From contig JAGAIU010000068.1 of assembly GCA_017626395.1 (NCBI GenBank), positions 1 to 64,000 on the forward strand: a DNA stretch of 64,000 nt, in the 5' to 3' direction. This DNA comes from Clostridia bacterium (GTDB lineage: Bacteria > Bacillota > Clostridia > TANB77 > CAG-465). Shown here piece after piece: positions 36,301-44,239 of this stretch. A model generated the notes under the pieces. That model did no database searches, was not told the origin of the DNA, and worked only from the letters and a program-made list of their open reading frames with translations. The position numbers and the translations under genes are program-made. Within the stretch, counting starts at the first letter, position 1, and each line of letters opens with the position of its first letter.

Positions 36301-36621
36301 CATCTCAATTGTTTCAGGAATTACTATTTTTTTTGTGTTAGTACATGTAGCAAATGTCTCTGTATAAATACCAACCACAGTTTTTCCGTCAAGTTCAGAT
36401 GGCAAATATACAGTTTCCTCATTACCAGTATATCCCACTAAATATAGTCCACTTGAATCCTCTATATATGAATAATCTCCAGATGCTATAGTAGTATCCT
36501 CTAAAGCCACTCCAACATCCCAATTATCTTCATCATTTATATCCGCACCAAAAACACAATAGTTATAATTAAGCGTTATTATACAAACTAAAACTAATAA
36601 TATTTTCTTCATCAACTTCAT
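33325..36621 (-). CDS. Secreted LRR-Big2-dockerin surface protein (1098 aa)
   Basis: Domains in order: signal peptide (about 1-25), BspA-type LRRs (about 55-450, many copies of SIGxxAFxxC type), one Listeria-Bacteroides InlB-B repeat (VDGYTFEGWYYDTSFT, near 535), six Big2 Ig-like domains (about 570-1040, each with IxWxSSNxxIAxVxxG and ITAxYxxxxDS), and a dockerin-like pair (DLNLDGLVNSAD, DLNEDELINSAD) at the end. The frame opens at 36663, but AGAGG is spaced for the ATG at 36621. An adhesive stalk displayed through a cohesin partner is inferred. First gene of the operon. Confidence 0.92.
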   Translation of the reverse strand: MKLMKKILLVLVCIITLNYNYCVFGADINDEDNWDVGVALEDTTIASGDYSYIEDSSGLYLVGYTGNEETVYLPSELDGKTVVGIYTETFATCTNTKKIVIPETIEMIYEDSFINCRSLKEIEVAEGNDIYASNDGILYSKDYYYLVRAPEGKEGAVTVLDGTYYICDYAFFDCEKITSVHVPASVVGTDSNGDYGVGTGAFYGTKNLESITVDSKSKSYTVYDGVLYKLKNNTNTKEVLVKCPDTRTNCVTIPSTITEITDYAFYGCENLVGPINLPSNLKIIGESAFFNCKLLDGAINIPDTTTSIGKKAFYACESLEEITIGNGITEILDDSFGYCSSIKELTIPNTVTTIGERAFFYCTSIETLTLGTGLKNIGNWAFDYLKSLKGDLIIPDSVETIGIAAFMNATSIDGYIIIGKNVNQIDASAFYDSELAKGIIFKGEIPAITESSFLKPDIPYYYLEGKVGFDTSVLAQKDLRIYNEKPVVEFIVDGQPYKEVTLDSYAMQVTSFANPIVDGYTFEGWYYDTSFTREYNFTDDVMANTKVYAMMKIINEITFEEEEITLEVGTEDSIKYTYILEDGITEQDIEWTSSNPDIATVDENGNIAALSKGEVTITATYKEASDSLKLIVWKDENKLEIAQDTLTLEIGEEYLVSCDYHFLDEATSENIIWESSDNEILSVENGKLVALKEGSATVTAAYADVSDTIVVVVLKNNSLDIKTEDTILKGKRSLDIEYEYYFNDEATSEDIVWTSSNANVAKVVNGKVTAALEGDAIITAVYKNVSDSVTITVVPEDSFEFNDETLKIENTITEYTLQYSWYSYDKTEQDIIWQSSNEEVATVENGVITINSCGETSITAICGDAADAILVKVVNPNTLNFANDSQLVRLEKDSEIIPEIEYYFNDNATYEDIIFESDNEEVIKIVDNKLIQVGVGVASITAKYGDVSDNISIEIILNDYIEFEKFGYLLSQGTEMTLPYEYYIYNQEENIIFTSSDENIVKVDEFGNVITLNEGEATITASYNEIEAKVIIVVKDNCRKGDLNLDGLVNSADAAIALKLYKYNNWTDKQRVLGDLNEDELINSADAAAILKIYKYEY

Positions 36622-36641
36622 AATATAACCTCTTTGAGAAA

Positions 36642-36670
36642 ATTGTATAATAAAAAAAAACAAATTTCAA
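36642..36670 (-). promoter_or_regulatory. Promoter of the LRR-dockerin operon
   Basis: TTGAAA (36665-36670), 17 bp spacer with a nine-base A run on the + strand (T on the transcribed-sense minus strand), TACAAT (36642-36647). The homopolymer in the spacer could allow phase variation. Confidence 0.6.
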
Positions 36671-36682
36671 CATATGTAACAT

Positions 36683-36719
36683 AAAAAAGAGTTTTTACAT
36701 ATATTTGTAAAAACTCTTT
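36683..36719 (-). terminator. Terminator of lepA
   Basis: Fourteen-bp stem AAAGAGTTTTTACA/TGTAAAAACTCTTT (36686-36719) and a U-rich tail. Confidence 0.9.
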
Positions 36720-36728
36720 AACATTTCA

Positions 36729-38534
36729 TTATTCATCTATTTTTAAAACAGTAATAAAAGCATCTTGTGGAAGCTCAACAGTTCCAACTCTTCTCATTCT
36801 CTTTTTACCTTCTTTTTGTTTTTCTAGAAGTTTTCTTTTTCTAGAGATATCTCCACCATAACACTTAGCAAGAACATCTTTTCTCATTGCTTTTACAGTT
36901 TCACGAGCTACAACTTTACCACCAATTGCTGCTTGAATTGGTACTTCAAATAGTTGCCTTGGAATAATTTCTTTAAGCTTTTCAGCCATTCTTCTTCCTC
37001 TAGATTCTGCATTTTGTCTATTTACAATAAAAGATAATGCATCTACTATTTGACCATTTAATAATATATCTAATTTTACAAGATTAGATCTTTGATATCT
37101 AGATACCTCATAATCGAAAGAAGCATATCCTCTTGTTCTAGATTTTAAGCTATTGAAGAAATCGTATATTATTTCATTAAGTGGCATATCATATTCAAGC
37201 ATTACACGAGTTTGATCAATATATTTCATATTAATAAACTCACCTCTTCTTTGTTGGCATAGTTCCATTACATTTCCAACATATTCTTTAGGTGTAATTA
37301 CTTCTGTTTTTGCAATAGGCTCTTCTATATAATTAATCTCTTGTGGAGATGGAAGTTCAGAAGGATTATACAACTCCATTACTTCTCCATTTGTTTTATA
37401 TATTTTATATATAACAGATGGTGCAGTTGTTATGATTTCCAAGTTATATTCTCTTTCAAGTCTTTCTACTATTATTTCCATATGTAAAAGCCCTAAGAAT
37501 CCACATCTAAATCCATGTCCTAAAGCAGATGAAGATTCAAGTTCATATTGAAGTGCGGCATCATTTAATTTAAGTTTATTTATTGCCTCTTTAAGTTCTT
37601 CATAATCTGAACCATCTGCTGGGAATATACCAGAATATACCATAGATTTAACTTCTTTATATCCAGATAATACTTCTGTTGCTCTATTATTTGTTGTTGT
37701 AATTGTGTCACCTACACGTATATCTGATAAATTTTTAATACTTGCTGCAATAAATCCAACTTCTCCTGCGCTAAGTTTATCTGCTTTAACATATCCGCCT
37801 GGTTTAAAATATCCAATATTTACTACATCATATTCTTTACCATTAGACATAGTAATTATTTTATCTCCTCTTTTTACTTCTCCATCCATAACACGTACAA
37901 ATGCTATAGCACCTTCATAGTTATCATAGACAGAGTCAAAAATTAAACATTTAGTAGGAGCATTTTCATCACCTTTTGGAGCAGGTATTTTTTCAACTAT
38001 TTGCTCTAATACATCTTCTACATTAAGACCAGTTTTAGCAGATATACAAGGTATTCCTTCAGTATCTAATCCTATTACATCTTCTATTTCTTTTTTTACC
38101 TCATCGATTCTTGCATTAGGTAAATCTATTTTATTTATTACTGGTAATATTTCAAGGTTATTATCTAAAGCTAGATATACATTTGCAAGTGTTTGTGCTT
38201 CAACACCTTGTGCTGCATCCACAACAAGAACAGCACCTTCACATGCAGCTAAACTTCTTGAAACTTCATAATTAAAATCTACGTGTCCTGGTGTATCTAT
38301 TAAATTTAATATATATTCTTTGTTATCTTTAGCAATATATTTCATTCTTACAGCTTGAGACTTAATTGTAATGCCTCTTTCTCTTTCAATATCCATATTA
38401 TCTAAAAGCTGTTCTTGCATTTTTCTTTCTTCTACAGAACCTGTAAGTTGTAGCAGTCTATCTGCAAGAGTAGATTTTCCATGATCTATATGTGCTATAA
38501 TACTAAAATTTCTTATATTCTCTTTATTTACCAT
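36729..38534 (-). CDS. lepA: Elongation factor 4 (LepA)
   Basis: 601 residues, the family length. GTPase motifs: [11 protein letters not shown] (G1, about 12-22), DTPGH (G3), NKID (G4) and SAKTG (G5). The C-terminal domain has [16 protein letters not shown] and [29 protein letters not shown], which distinguish LepA from EF-G. It back-translocates stalled ribosomes. An ATG at 38549 is in frame, but AAGG lies between it and the ATG at 38534, which I choose. Own promoter and terminator. Confidence 0.97.
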   Translation of the reverse strand: MVNKENIRNFSIIAHIDHGKSTLADRLLQLTGSVEERKMQEQLLDNMDIERERGITIKSQAVRMKYIAKDNKEYILNLIDTPGHVDFNYEVSRSLAACEGAVLVVDAAQGVEAQTLANVYLALDNNLEILPVINKIDLPNARIDEVKKEIEDVIGLDTEGIPCISAKTGLNVEDVLEQIVEKIPAPKGDENAPTKCLIFDSVYDNYEGAIAFVRVMDGEVKRGDKIITMSNGKEYDVVNIGYFKPGGYVKADKLSAGEVGFIAASIKNLSDIRVGDTITTTNNRATEVLSGYKEVKSMVYSGIFPADGSDYEELKEAINKLKLNDAALQYELESSSALGHGFRCGFLGLLHMEIIVERLEREYNLEIITTAPSVIYKIYKTNGEVMELYNPSELPSPQEINYIEEPIAKTEVITPKEYVGNVMELCQQRRGEFINMKYIDQTRVMLEYDMPLNEIIYDFFNSLKSRTRGYASFDYEVSRYQRSNLVKLDILLNGQIVDALSFIVNRQNAESRGRRMAEKLKEIIPRQLFEVPIQAAIGGKVVARETVKAMRKDVLAKCYGGDISRKRKLLEKQKEGKKRMRRVGTVELPQDAFITVLKIDE

Positions 38535-38562
38535 ACATTTTCCTTCCATATTTCGTTAATAA

Positions 38563-38591
38563 ATTATATCAAAAAAGTAGATGTTATTCAA
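38563..38591 (-). promoter_or_regulatory. Promoter of lepA
   Basis: TTGAAT (38586-38591), 17 bp, TATAAT (38563-38568). Confidence 0.78.
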
Positions 38592-38621
38592 TATATAATT
38601 AAAATTTTAAGTGCACAAGTG

Positions 38622-38650
38622 TTTAATTTTATTTACCTATATGATATAAT
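38622..38650 (+). promoter_or_regulatory. Promoter of the Smr gene
   Basis: TTTAAT (38622-38627), 17 bp, TATAAT (38645-38650). It is divergent from the lepA promoter. Confidence 0.58.
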
Positions 38651-38675
38651 AACTTTGTTGTTTAGGAGGACTAAG

Positions 38676-39113
38676 ATGTACGTAGTAGGAGACTATGTTA
38701 AAATAAAAGAGCAAAATATAGCAGGCTTTGTAACTGCTATTAAAAATAATTATGTAACAATACTTGCAAATGATAAAATTGTTAAAGTTGCAATAGAAAA
38801 TACTGAAAAAGCTATACCAAATAAAGTGCAAAGCAATTCAGTAAAAATAAATGTAAAACTATCTTCTCCACCACTAGATGAAATTATGGTAAGACACCAA
38901 ACAGTTGAAGAAGCTCTATTTAATTTAGAAAAATTTATAGATAATGCAATATGCAATAATGTAAAGATAGTAAAAATAATCCATGGAAAAAACGGTGGTA
39001 TTTTAAGACGTGAAGTTCATAAATTCTTGGATAATTCGCCTTATGTAAAAGAGCATAGACTTGGTGGTTATTATGAAGGAAGTTATGGTGTTACAATAGC
39101 ATTTTTAAAATAA
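38676..39113 (+). CDS. Stand-alone MutS2 C-terminal-like protein (KOW-like + Smr domain)
   Basis: 145 residues. The N-terminal part (VVGDYVKIKEQNIAGFVTAIKNNYVTILA) resembles the KOW-like segment of MutS2, and the rest is an Smr domain: VEEALFNLEKFIDNA (about 75-89), VKIVKIIHGKNGGILRREVHKFL (about 97-119) and GGYYEGSYGVTIAFL at the end. The MutS2 ATPase core is absent. The usual LDLRG/LDxH motif reads LDEIMVR and the GTG of HGKGTG reads NGG, so nuclease activity is doubtful. The open frame extends upstream to 38481, but the TTTAGGAGG site fixes the ATG at 38676. Confidence 0.82.
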   Translation: MYVVGDYVKIKEQNIAGFVTAIKNNYVTILANDKIVKVAIENTEKAIPNKVQSNSVKINVKLSSPPLDEIMVRHQTVEEALFNLEKFIDNAICNNVKIVKIIHGKNGGILRREVHKFLDNSPYVKEHRLGGYYEGSYGVTIAFLK

Positions 39114-39149
39114 AAAGATATCTAGAAATAACTCTAGATATCTTTTTTT
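39112..39149 (+). terminator. Terminator of the Smr gene
   Basis: AAAGATATCTAGA / TCTAGATATCTTT type stem with short internal loop, then seven T. Confidence 0.92.
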
Positions 39150-39153
39150 AACT

Positions 39154-39184
39154 AAAAAAAAGAATCCCATTTTAATGAAATTCT
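39154..39184 (-). terminator. Terminator of the second free-standing RNA
   Basis: Ten-bp stem (39161-39170 with 39175-39184, two G-U) and seven U on the minus strand. Confidence 0.8.
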
Positions 39185-39503
39185 TGTTGTGCATAATTTA
39201 TTATGTGTTTTCATTGCCATACATCTATCTTTTTTACATACAGTGCTAGTCATCTAATTTAATGACGTGTCTGTATGTTTTGTTTCGCGTACTTAGGTCG
39301 CTAACAAAATATTTTCACCTTATATGCAAAGGTGTGATGCAGAAATGTTTATATATATCAATTAACTATACAGAAAATGTATAATTTTAAACCCCTTTAA
39401 TATTGATACATATAAATCTCAAAGAGATTTACACAACAAAAAACTCATAAGAATAAGATCCTTTTGAAGCTAATTTTGTTATACTTATTAAGATAAAACG
39501 TTA
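39155..39503 (-). ncRNA. Free-standing structured RNA candidate, class unknown (about 350 nt)
   Basis: A 415-bp gap without an ORF has an extended -10 (TGATAGAAT) at its upstream end and a terminator at its downstream end, both on the minus strand. The next gene downstream is on the other strand, so this is not a leader. Local helices: 39236-39243 with 39271-39278, holding an inner 39249-39253 with 39262-39266; 39316-39321 with 39329-39334; 39414-39420 with 39424-39430; 39356-39362 with 39402-39408. It lacks the RNase P core (GAGGAAAGU) and a tmRNA-like CCA end. A long 3' UTR of the upstream gene is the alternative. Confidence 0.5.
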
Positions 39504-39509
39504 TTACTA

Positions 39510-39518
39510 ATTCTATCA
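39510..39518 (-). promoter_or_regulatory. Extended -10 element before the second free-standing RNA
   Basis: TGATAGAAT; the -35 is poor (TAATTC, lying in the 3' end of the preceding gene). Confidence 0.45.
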
Positions 39519-39528
39519 CATCTCTAGC

Positions 39529-40920
39529 TTAAGAATTAAAATTTAAAACGTTTACTGTTACAGATGTTGTTGCAGTGCTAACTCCATCAGTTCCAATAAT
39601 TGTAACCGTTAACACTGTAGCTTCATTAGGATTAGTTTCGACAGTTAAATATCCATTGGCCATAGAATATTTAAAGCCATCTATCCCAATAACACTTCCT
39701 ACGTCACCTGTAAGTTTGAATTGAACACTGTCTCCAGCGTATGCTTGATTACCATCAAGTGGTGTAATAGTAACAGGAGTTGGTATTATAACATCCTCTT
39801 CCTTCTCCTCAGCTTCAGGAGTTTTTTCTGAAATGTTACTATTTTCTTCTTGTTCAACATCCTTACCTTCTTCAGGTTTTGTTTGAGTATTATCTTCTGG
39901 TTGCTCTTTCTTGTCTTCTTCAGGTTTAACATTATCTGCTTGCTCTTCTTTATCTGTTTGACTAGGTTGTTCTACCTCTTGATTAGTTTTACCTTCAGAA
40001 TTCTCTGGTTGCTTTACTTCTTCTTGGGAATTGCTTTCTTCAGACTTATTTTCTTCTTTTGACTCTTCTTTAGAATTATCTTTAACTTCTTCTTTAGGAA
40101 CTGAGTTAGCGATATCTTCTAATTCATCAGAACTTATTTCATGCTTTGACTTGTCATCAGAAGTATTTTTATCGTCTTCAGAAGGACTAGGGGTAGGTAC
40201 ATTTTGTGTAACCTCTTTTATCTTGTTGTCTTCAGGATTTTCCCTAGTAGATTCGTCTTTAACTATTGGCTTTTCTTCCTCTTTTGGGGTATTGTCTGCC
40301 CCAGCAATTACATCCTTATTCAAAGTTTCTGTGTCTTTCCCCTCTTGTTTAGCTTTGTCAGCATCTTCAAGCTCTTTGTTGCTTGTTTGTGGACCCCCTT
40401 CTACATTATCAACCGCATCTCCTTCAACTTTAGCATCACCGTTTTTCACGCTGCTAGAAGAATTTTCGGTCGAACCTCCAAAAGATGTTTCCATCTTGTC
40501 AGGTAGTGCAGAGTATGTCCATTTCTTGGTGTTATTTTTCTTTGATGTGTTATCTTCGGTTGTGTCACTTACGATGACTTGTTGGTCATCAGTAGTAGGC
40601 TTTTCTTCTTCATTCTTATCAGTATCTTGTTCAATAACTGCACTATTTCCTGCACTAGGATCTTGTACTGGTACTTCAGGTTTATACTTGAAGTAGCACA
40701 TTAATGCAATTAAAACGATTACTAAAATAGTAAATAATACTTTAAATATTTTAGAGAATCCGTTTTTAGTGAACATTACGTCAAAGAAAAATGAAAGTAA
40801 GATTGCCATTAGAGCTATTACTAACAAATTGTTACTTAATAGACTTACACCAACAAATCCAAGTACGGTGCAAATGTTAGATAACGCTCTTCTTTTCATG
40901 GTAAATTCAGTTTTCTCCAT
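39529..40920 (-). CDS. Membrane protein with acidic low-complexity stalk and C-terminal Ig-like domain (463 aa)
   Basis: Two to three membrane helices in the first 70 residues are followed by about 300 residues very rich in Glu, Lys, Asp, Asn, Ser and Thr (stalk-like, with many EEKPE/EDNK units), then a C-terminal beta domain (about 380-463: VTITPLDGNQAYAGDSVQF, ATVLTVTIIGTDGVS). It is probably surface-exposed, holding an Ig-like domain away from the membrane. Function unknown. The ATG follows AAAAAGGAGGAG and is preceded by a well-structured leader of about 150 nt. Confidence 0.82.
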   Translation of the reverse strand: MEKTEFTMKRRALSNICTVLGFVGVSLLSNNLLVIALMAILLSFFFDVMFTKNGFSKIFKVLFTILVIVLIALMCYFKYKPEVPVQDPSAGNSAVIEQDTDKNEEEKPTTDDQQVIVSDTTEDNTSKKNNTKKWTYSALPDKMETSFGGSTENSSSSVKNGDAKVEGDAVDNVEGGPQTSNKELEDADKAKQEGKDTETLNKDVIAGADNTPKEEEKPIVKDESTRENPEDNKIKEVTQNVPTPSPSEDDKNTSDDKSKHEISSDELEDIANSVPKEEVKDNSKEESKEENKSEESNSQEEVKQPENSEGKTNQEVEQPSQTDKEEQADNVKPEEDKKEQPEDNTQTKPEEGKDVEQEENSNISEKTPEAEEKEEDVIIPTPVTITPLDGNQAYAGDSVQFKLTGDVGSVIGIDGFKYSMANGYLTVETNPNEATVLTVTIIGTDGVSTATTSVTVNVLNFNS

Positions 40921-40944
40921 GATAAACTCCTCCTTTTTAATTTT

Positions 40945-41068
40945 TTCTCATCGAAAACACATTTTTCCAAGGCAAATTCACACGTTAATTACGTAAACTA
41001 AACAGTGATTAATCATCGACTGTTAATGCATAGGCAAGTTTGCCTTATGAATAATTTATTTCGATACG
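40945..41068 (-). promoter_or_regulatory. Highly structured leader (riboswitch-like) of the Ig-like surface gene
   Basis: Two nested long-range helices close the leader: 41059-41065 with 40950-40956 (ATCGAAA/TTTCGAT) and 41039-41046 with 40969-40976 (AAGGCAAA/TTTGCCTT). Inside are hairpins 41001-41005/41020-41024 (AACAG/CTGTT) and 40982-40985/40991-40994 (ACGT/ACGT). AGGCAAACTTGCCT (41032-41045) can instead fold locally and would break the second long-range helix. A multi-helix junction with an alternative fold suggests a switch; I recognise no class. Confidence 0.55.
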
Positions 41069-41074
41069 TTATAT

Positions 41075-41103
41075 ATTATAGCACAGAGATCTAAAGTTTG
41101 CAA
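41075..41103 (-). promoter_or_regulatory. Promoter of the Ig-like surface gene
   Basis: TTGCAA (41098-41103), 17 bp, extended TGCTATAAT (-10 at 41075-41080). Confidence 0.85.
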
Positions 41104-41141
41104 TATTTTTTCAATCTTTTCGTAAATTTTATGTAACATAG

Positions 41142-41180
41142 CAAAAAGTAACCCTGAAATATATACATTTCAGAGTTACT
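41142..41180 (-). terminator. Terminator of the kinase-like gene
   Basis: AGTAAC-C-CTGAAAT / ATTTCAG-A-GTTACT stem with one mismatch, then a short U run. Confidence 0.82.
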
Positions 41181-41183
41181 TAT

Positions 41184-42182
41184 TTACTTAATTTTTTTAA
41201 TTTCAATTATAATTTTTTTATCTAATATTTTAGATTTTACATTTTTTATATATGCTATATATTTATTAATCTGTAATATTTTTTCGCTATTTTTAATTTC
41301 TGCATCTGTTTTTATATCAAAGTACCATTTATCCTCGTCTTCTCTTGTAGAAAGTTCTATATTTTTTATGCCATCTGCTCCTATTTGTTTTATTATTTTA
41401 CAAATAATAAAAATCACATCATTTAGCGGTCCGCATATATATGATGCATTCTTTATCTTTTTATTTACATTTAGTACTACATTATTTTCTTTTATAAATT
41501 CATCTATTATAAGCTTTATAATTTCAATTATATCTTCATACTGCATAATAGATTCACTAGAAATATTTGTAGCATCTGACATAAGCTGTAACAGCATATT
41601 TGCTTTTTGAAGCGAGTTATTGTTTTTAGAATATAAACTCTCCATTACATCTTTCTTTTCAGAATTTCCCGTAATTTTTTCATCATCAGTTAGCATTTTT
41701 ATTACATCAAGGCTTGCTCCTATAAGCAATAAATTTGCTTGTATTTGATGTGAAATACTTTCAACTAAATTTCCTACTATATCTAGTTTGAATTTTTCAA
41801 AATCTATACTCTCTTCTTGAGCTATTATTCTTAAAGAATACATTATTTCATCATCTAATCTATCTAAATCTACAACATTTTGTATATTTAAAGGTTTTAC
41901 TTCTTTGTATAAAGCTTTAGTAACAGTTGGTGCATAAAGAATTATCATTGCATCACTGCTTGCCTCTTTTATATAATTAATCTTTTCTACATCATATTTT
42001 ATAAATACTACTATTCTTGTCTTTTTTCGTATTATACTATTCTTTAGTTTATCTATATCTTCATATATTTCTATGTTAAAATTATCTTCTTCTAGTTTGT
42101 TTATTACTTCATCTAATATATCATCTTGTTTAGAAAAAATTGCAATCTTAGTATTTTTCTTTACATCATCATATATTATCAT
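41184..42182 (-). CDS. Receiver-like/histidine-kinase-like protein with degenerate ATPase domain (332 aa)
   Basis: The N-terminal 110 residues alternate strand and helix like a receiver domain (KIAIFSKQDDILDEVINKL, RIVVFIKYD, MIILYAPTV), without a clear phospho-acceptor triad. A DHp-like helix pair follows (SISHQIQANLLLIGASLDVIKML, about 140-162), with the His in place. The C-terminal 110 residues have the strand pattern of a HATPase domain but no N, G1 or G2 boxes, so ATP binding is doubtful. It recalls pseudo-kinase scaffolds of Spo0B type. Start at 42182 is set by GAGGGAG; a longer frame upstream is not translated. Confidence 0.62.
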   Translation of the reverse strand: MIIYDDVKKNTKIAIFSKQDDILDEVINKLEEDNFNIEIYEDIDKLKNSIIRKKTRIVVFIKYDVEKINYIKEASSDAMIILYAPTVTKALYKEVKPLNIQNVVDLDRLDDEIMYSLRIIAQEESIDFEKFKLDIVGNLVESISHQIQANLLLIGASLDVIKMLTDDEKITGNSEKKDVMESLYSKNNNSLQKANMLLQLMSDATNISSESIMQYEDIIEIIKLIIDEFIKENNVVLNVNKKIKNASYICGPLNDVIFIICKIIKQIGADGIKNIELSTREDEDKWYFDIKTDAEIKNSEKILQINKYIAYIKNVKSKILDKKIIIEIKKIK

Positions 42183-42203
42183 ATAATCTCCCTCACACAA
42201 TTT

Positions 42204-42232
42204 ATTATATATGAAAATAAAAAAATAATAAA
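42204..42232 (-). promoter_or_regulatory. Putative promoter of the kinase-like gene
   Basis: TTTATT (42227-42232), 17 bp, TATAAT (42204-42209). The -35 overlaps the uppP terminator stem. Confidence 0.5.
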
Positions 42233-42264
42233 GTATAATGTGTTAATTTCATTATACTTTATTA
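42217..42264 (-). terminator. Terminator of the uppP operon
   Basis: Fifteen-bp stem TAATAAAGTATAATG/CATTATACTTTATTA (42226-42264) and a U run. Confidence 0.9.
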
Positions 42265-42279
42265 TCCCATTAATTCAAA

Positions 42280-43134
42280 TTATATTATTCCTACTATTGC
42301 AGCTCCTATAACTAATATACCAAGAATAATTCTGTATATACCAAATGCTTTAAAGTCATTTTTCTTAATATAGTTCATTAAGAACTTGATAGCAAATATT
42401 GAAACTACAAATGCAGTTGTAAGTCCTACTGCAAGGATTATTCCTTCTGTAGCTCCAATTACTGCTCCACCAACTACAAATTTTAATAGTTTGTATAAGC
42501 TTGCACCAACCATAACTGGTATAGCTAAGAAGAATGTAAATTCTGCTGCTATATCTCTTGAAGTTCCAATTAATATTGCTCCAAGGATTGTAGCTCCTGA
42601 TCTAGATGTACCAGGTATTAATGCAAGTACTTGGAATACACCAATTATTGCAGCTGTTTTAAAAGTTATATCTTTTAAAGTATTAATTTTAGAATTTTTG
42701 TCTTTATTTCTTTTTTCTACTATTATAAATAGTATACCATAAATAATTAGCATTAAAGCAACTGTTAATGGATTATATAAATATTGATCTAGCAAATCAT
42801 CAAATAATAGTCCCATAATTGCTGCTGGAAGACATGCAACTAAAACTTTAGCCCATAGCATCCATGTATCTTTATTAGATGTTATTTTAGTTTTTCCATC
42901 TACTTTTTTAAATTCAAATGGGAATAATTTCTTAAAGTATAAGAAAACTACCGCCATTATTGCTCCTAGTTGAATTGCAACTAGGAAAAATTCTTTGAAT
43001 TCTTCTGTCATATTTAAATGAACAAAAGCATCTACTAGAATCATATGTCCGGTACTACTGATTGGTAACCATTCAGTAATACCTTCTACGATTCCTAAGA
43101 AAATTATTTTTAAAATTTCTATAAAGTCTATCAT
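42280..43134 (-). CDS. uppP: Undecaprenyl-diphosphatase (BacA family)
   Basis: 284 residues, eight or so membrane helices. Signature motifs are complete: [15 protein letters not shown] (about 17-31) and [10 protein letters not shown] (about 172-181). It recycles undecaprenyl pyrophosphate to the monophosphate lipid carrier for peptidoglycan and glycan synthesis, and gives bacitracin tolerance. Last gene of a three-gene envelope operon (17 bp after the previous gene). Confidence 0.97.
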   Translation of the reverse strand: MIDFIEILKIIFLGIVEGITEWLPISSTGHMILVDAFVHLNMTEEFKEFFLVAIQLGAIMAVVFLYFKKLFPFEFKKVDGKTKITSNKDTWMLWAKVLVACLPAAIMGLLFDDLLDQYLYNPLTVALMLIIYGILFIIVEKRNKDKNSKINTLKDITFKTAAIIGVFQVLALIPGTSRSGATILGAILIGTSRDIAAEFTFFLAIPVMVGASLYKLLKFVVGGAVIGATEGIILAVGLTTAFVVSIFAIKFLMNYIKKNDFKAFGIYRIILGILVIGAAIVGII

Positions 43135-43151
43135 TTTGTATTATTCTCTCC

Positions 43152-44207
43152 TTAATTATCTAGTAATGTTGTTGTTATTATTTTATTATTTGAAGTTCTT
43201 AAATATACTGTATCACCTTTAATAGCTTCAAAAGTTACATATTTCGAAAGTTTAGCTACTCTCTTATATGGATTTTCTCCACTTAAGTTTAATATATATG
43301 TAGGATAAATTAAATATACATCGTTATATTCATTATATGATGTTACAACGTCTGTATCACTTAACATTATAGTATCAAGTAATCTACCACCACCTACAAC
43401 ATATACCCTATCGTATGTTTCAGTATTTAATAAGTATAATTTTTCAACGTCATCAGCACTTGCAAGTTTAGAATCTATTCCTATCAATTCTACATCTGCA
43501 TAATTAAATAAATAATTTACTGATGCACCGCTTGAATATACTCCACCATCTGTATCTTCATAATATAATTTATCCGTATGTTGTAACATTCTAATTTTAT
43601 TTAATATACTACCAGATCTAACTCTTGTTATAGAATTAAATAGGTCGATTCTATATACAACATTATTTGTAGTTACACCTGTTTTTGTTTCAATATTTAT
43701 ATAGAAAATATTTACAAGTGGTGAGAATGTTATATCTTTAACTTTTGAGAAATTATATACACTTATATCGTTATATTCAGTTGTTCTTTTTGTAGTCATT
43801 TCAAAAGTTCTTAATGATAAAGTAGTATAACTTCCTGACTCATCCTCAATAAAATATATCATTAAATTTTTATCATATAGTATGTAATAATAGCAAATTG
43901 GATTTTCTTCTTTTATTACATGATATTCAGCTTTGTCTTCTGTTGTATTAATATGTATGCTTCCATCTTCTAGATATGCATAGTATTTATTATTGTATGA
44001 AAATTGTAACTGTTCTGCATTTTCTGGTATAGAAATTAAATCTGTGCTTTTTATTTCAGCTTGATTATTTGTTCTATATGTTTCTACTTCAAGATAACTA
44101 GATTGAGTAAGCTTATATAAATAACCGTCAGCTAAATGTAACACACCAAAAGTAATCCCAGTGCCAAGTACTATACAAATTATTAAAGTTTTTAAAACCT
44201 TCTTCAT
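43152..44207 (-). CDS. Membrane-anchored beta-propeller-like protein (351 aa), function unknown
   Basis: The frame opens at 44228, but AAAAGGGG fixes the ATG at 44207 (MKKVLKTL). One membrane helix (about 5-24) is followed by an extracytoplasmic domain of about 325 residues with repeated short beta segments ending in YLED, YFIED, YEDTDGGVY and YLLNT, reminiscent of a propeller. It lies between a phosphodiester glycosidase and uppP in one operon, so an envelope role is inferred. Confidence 0.75.
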   Translation of the reverse strand: MKKVLKTLIICIVLGTGITFGVLHLADGYLYKLTQSSYLEVETYRTNNQAEIKSTDLISIPENAEQLQFSYNNKYYAYLEDGSIHINTTEDKAEYHVIKEENPICYYYILYDKNLMIYFIEDESGSYTTLSLRTFEMTTKRTTEYNDISVYNFSKVKDITFSPLVNIFYINIETKTGVTTNNVVYRIDLFNSITRVRSGSILNKIRMLQHTDKLYYEDTDGGVYSSGASVNYLFNYADVELIGIDSKLASADDVEKLYLLNTETYDRVYVVGGGRLLDTIMLSDTDVVTSYNEYNDVYLIYPTYILNLSGENPYKRVAKLSKYVTFEAIKGDTVYLRTSNNKIITTTLLDN

Positions 44208-44239
44208 TCTTTTTCCCCTTTTCATCATATGTACAAATA

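Noticed and set aside
38481-38675. Smr protein with a 65-residue N-terminal extension
   Set aside because: The extension overlaps lepA and its promoter, is Ile/Tyr-rich nonsense-like sequence, and the strong ribosome site is just before 38676.
39155-39503. RNase P RNA or tmRNA
   Set aside because: No GAGGAAAGU core, no tRNA-like ends, CCA or tag-peptide frame could be found.
40031-40696. Plus-strand Ser/Phe-rich open frame of 221 codons
   Set aside because: Antisense shadow of the acidic low-complexity region of the minus-strand Ig-like gene; no ribosome site or promoter.
40945-41068. Cyclic di-GMP-I riboswitch, suggested by GGCAAAC
   Set aside because: The second conserved block (GACGCAAAGC) and the expected helix order are missing; GGCAAAC is part of a simple stem.
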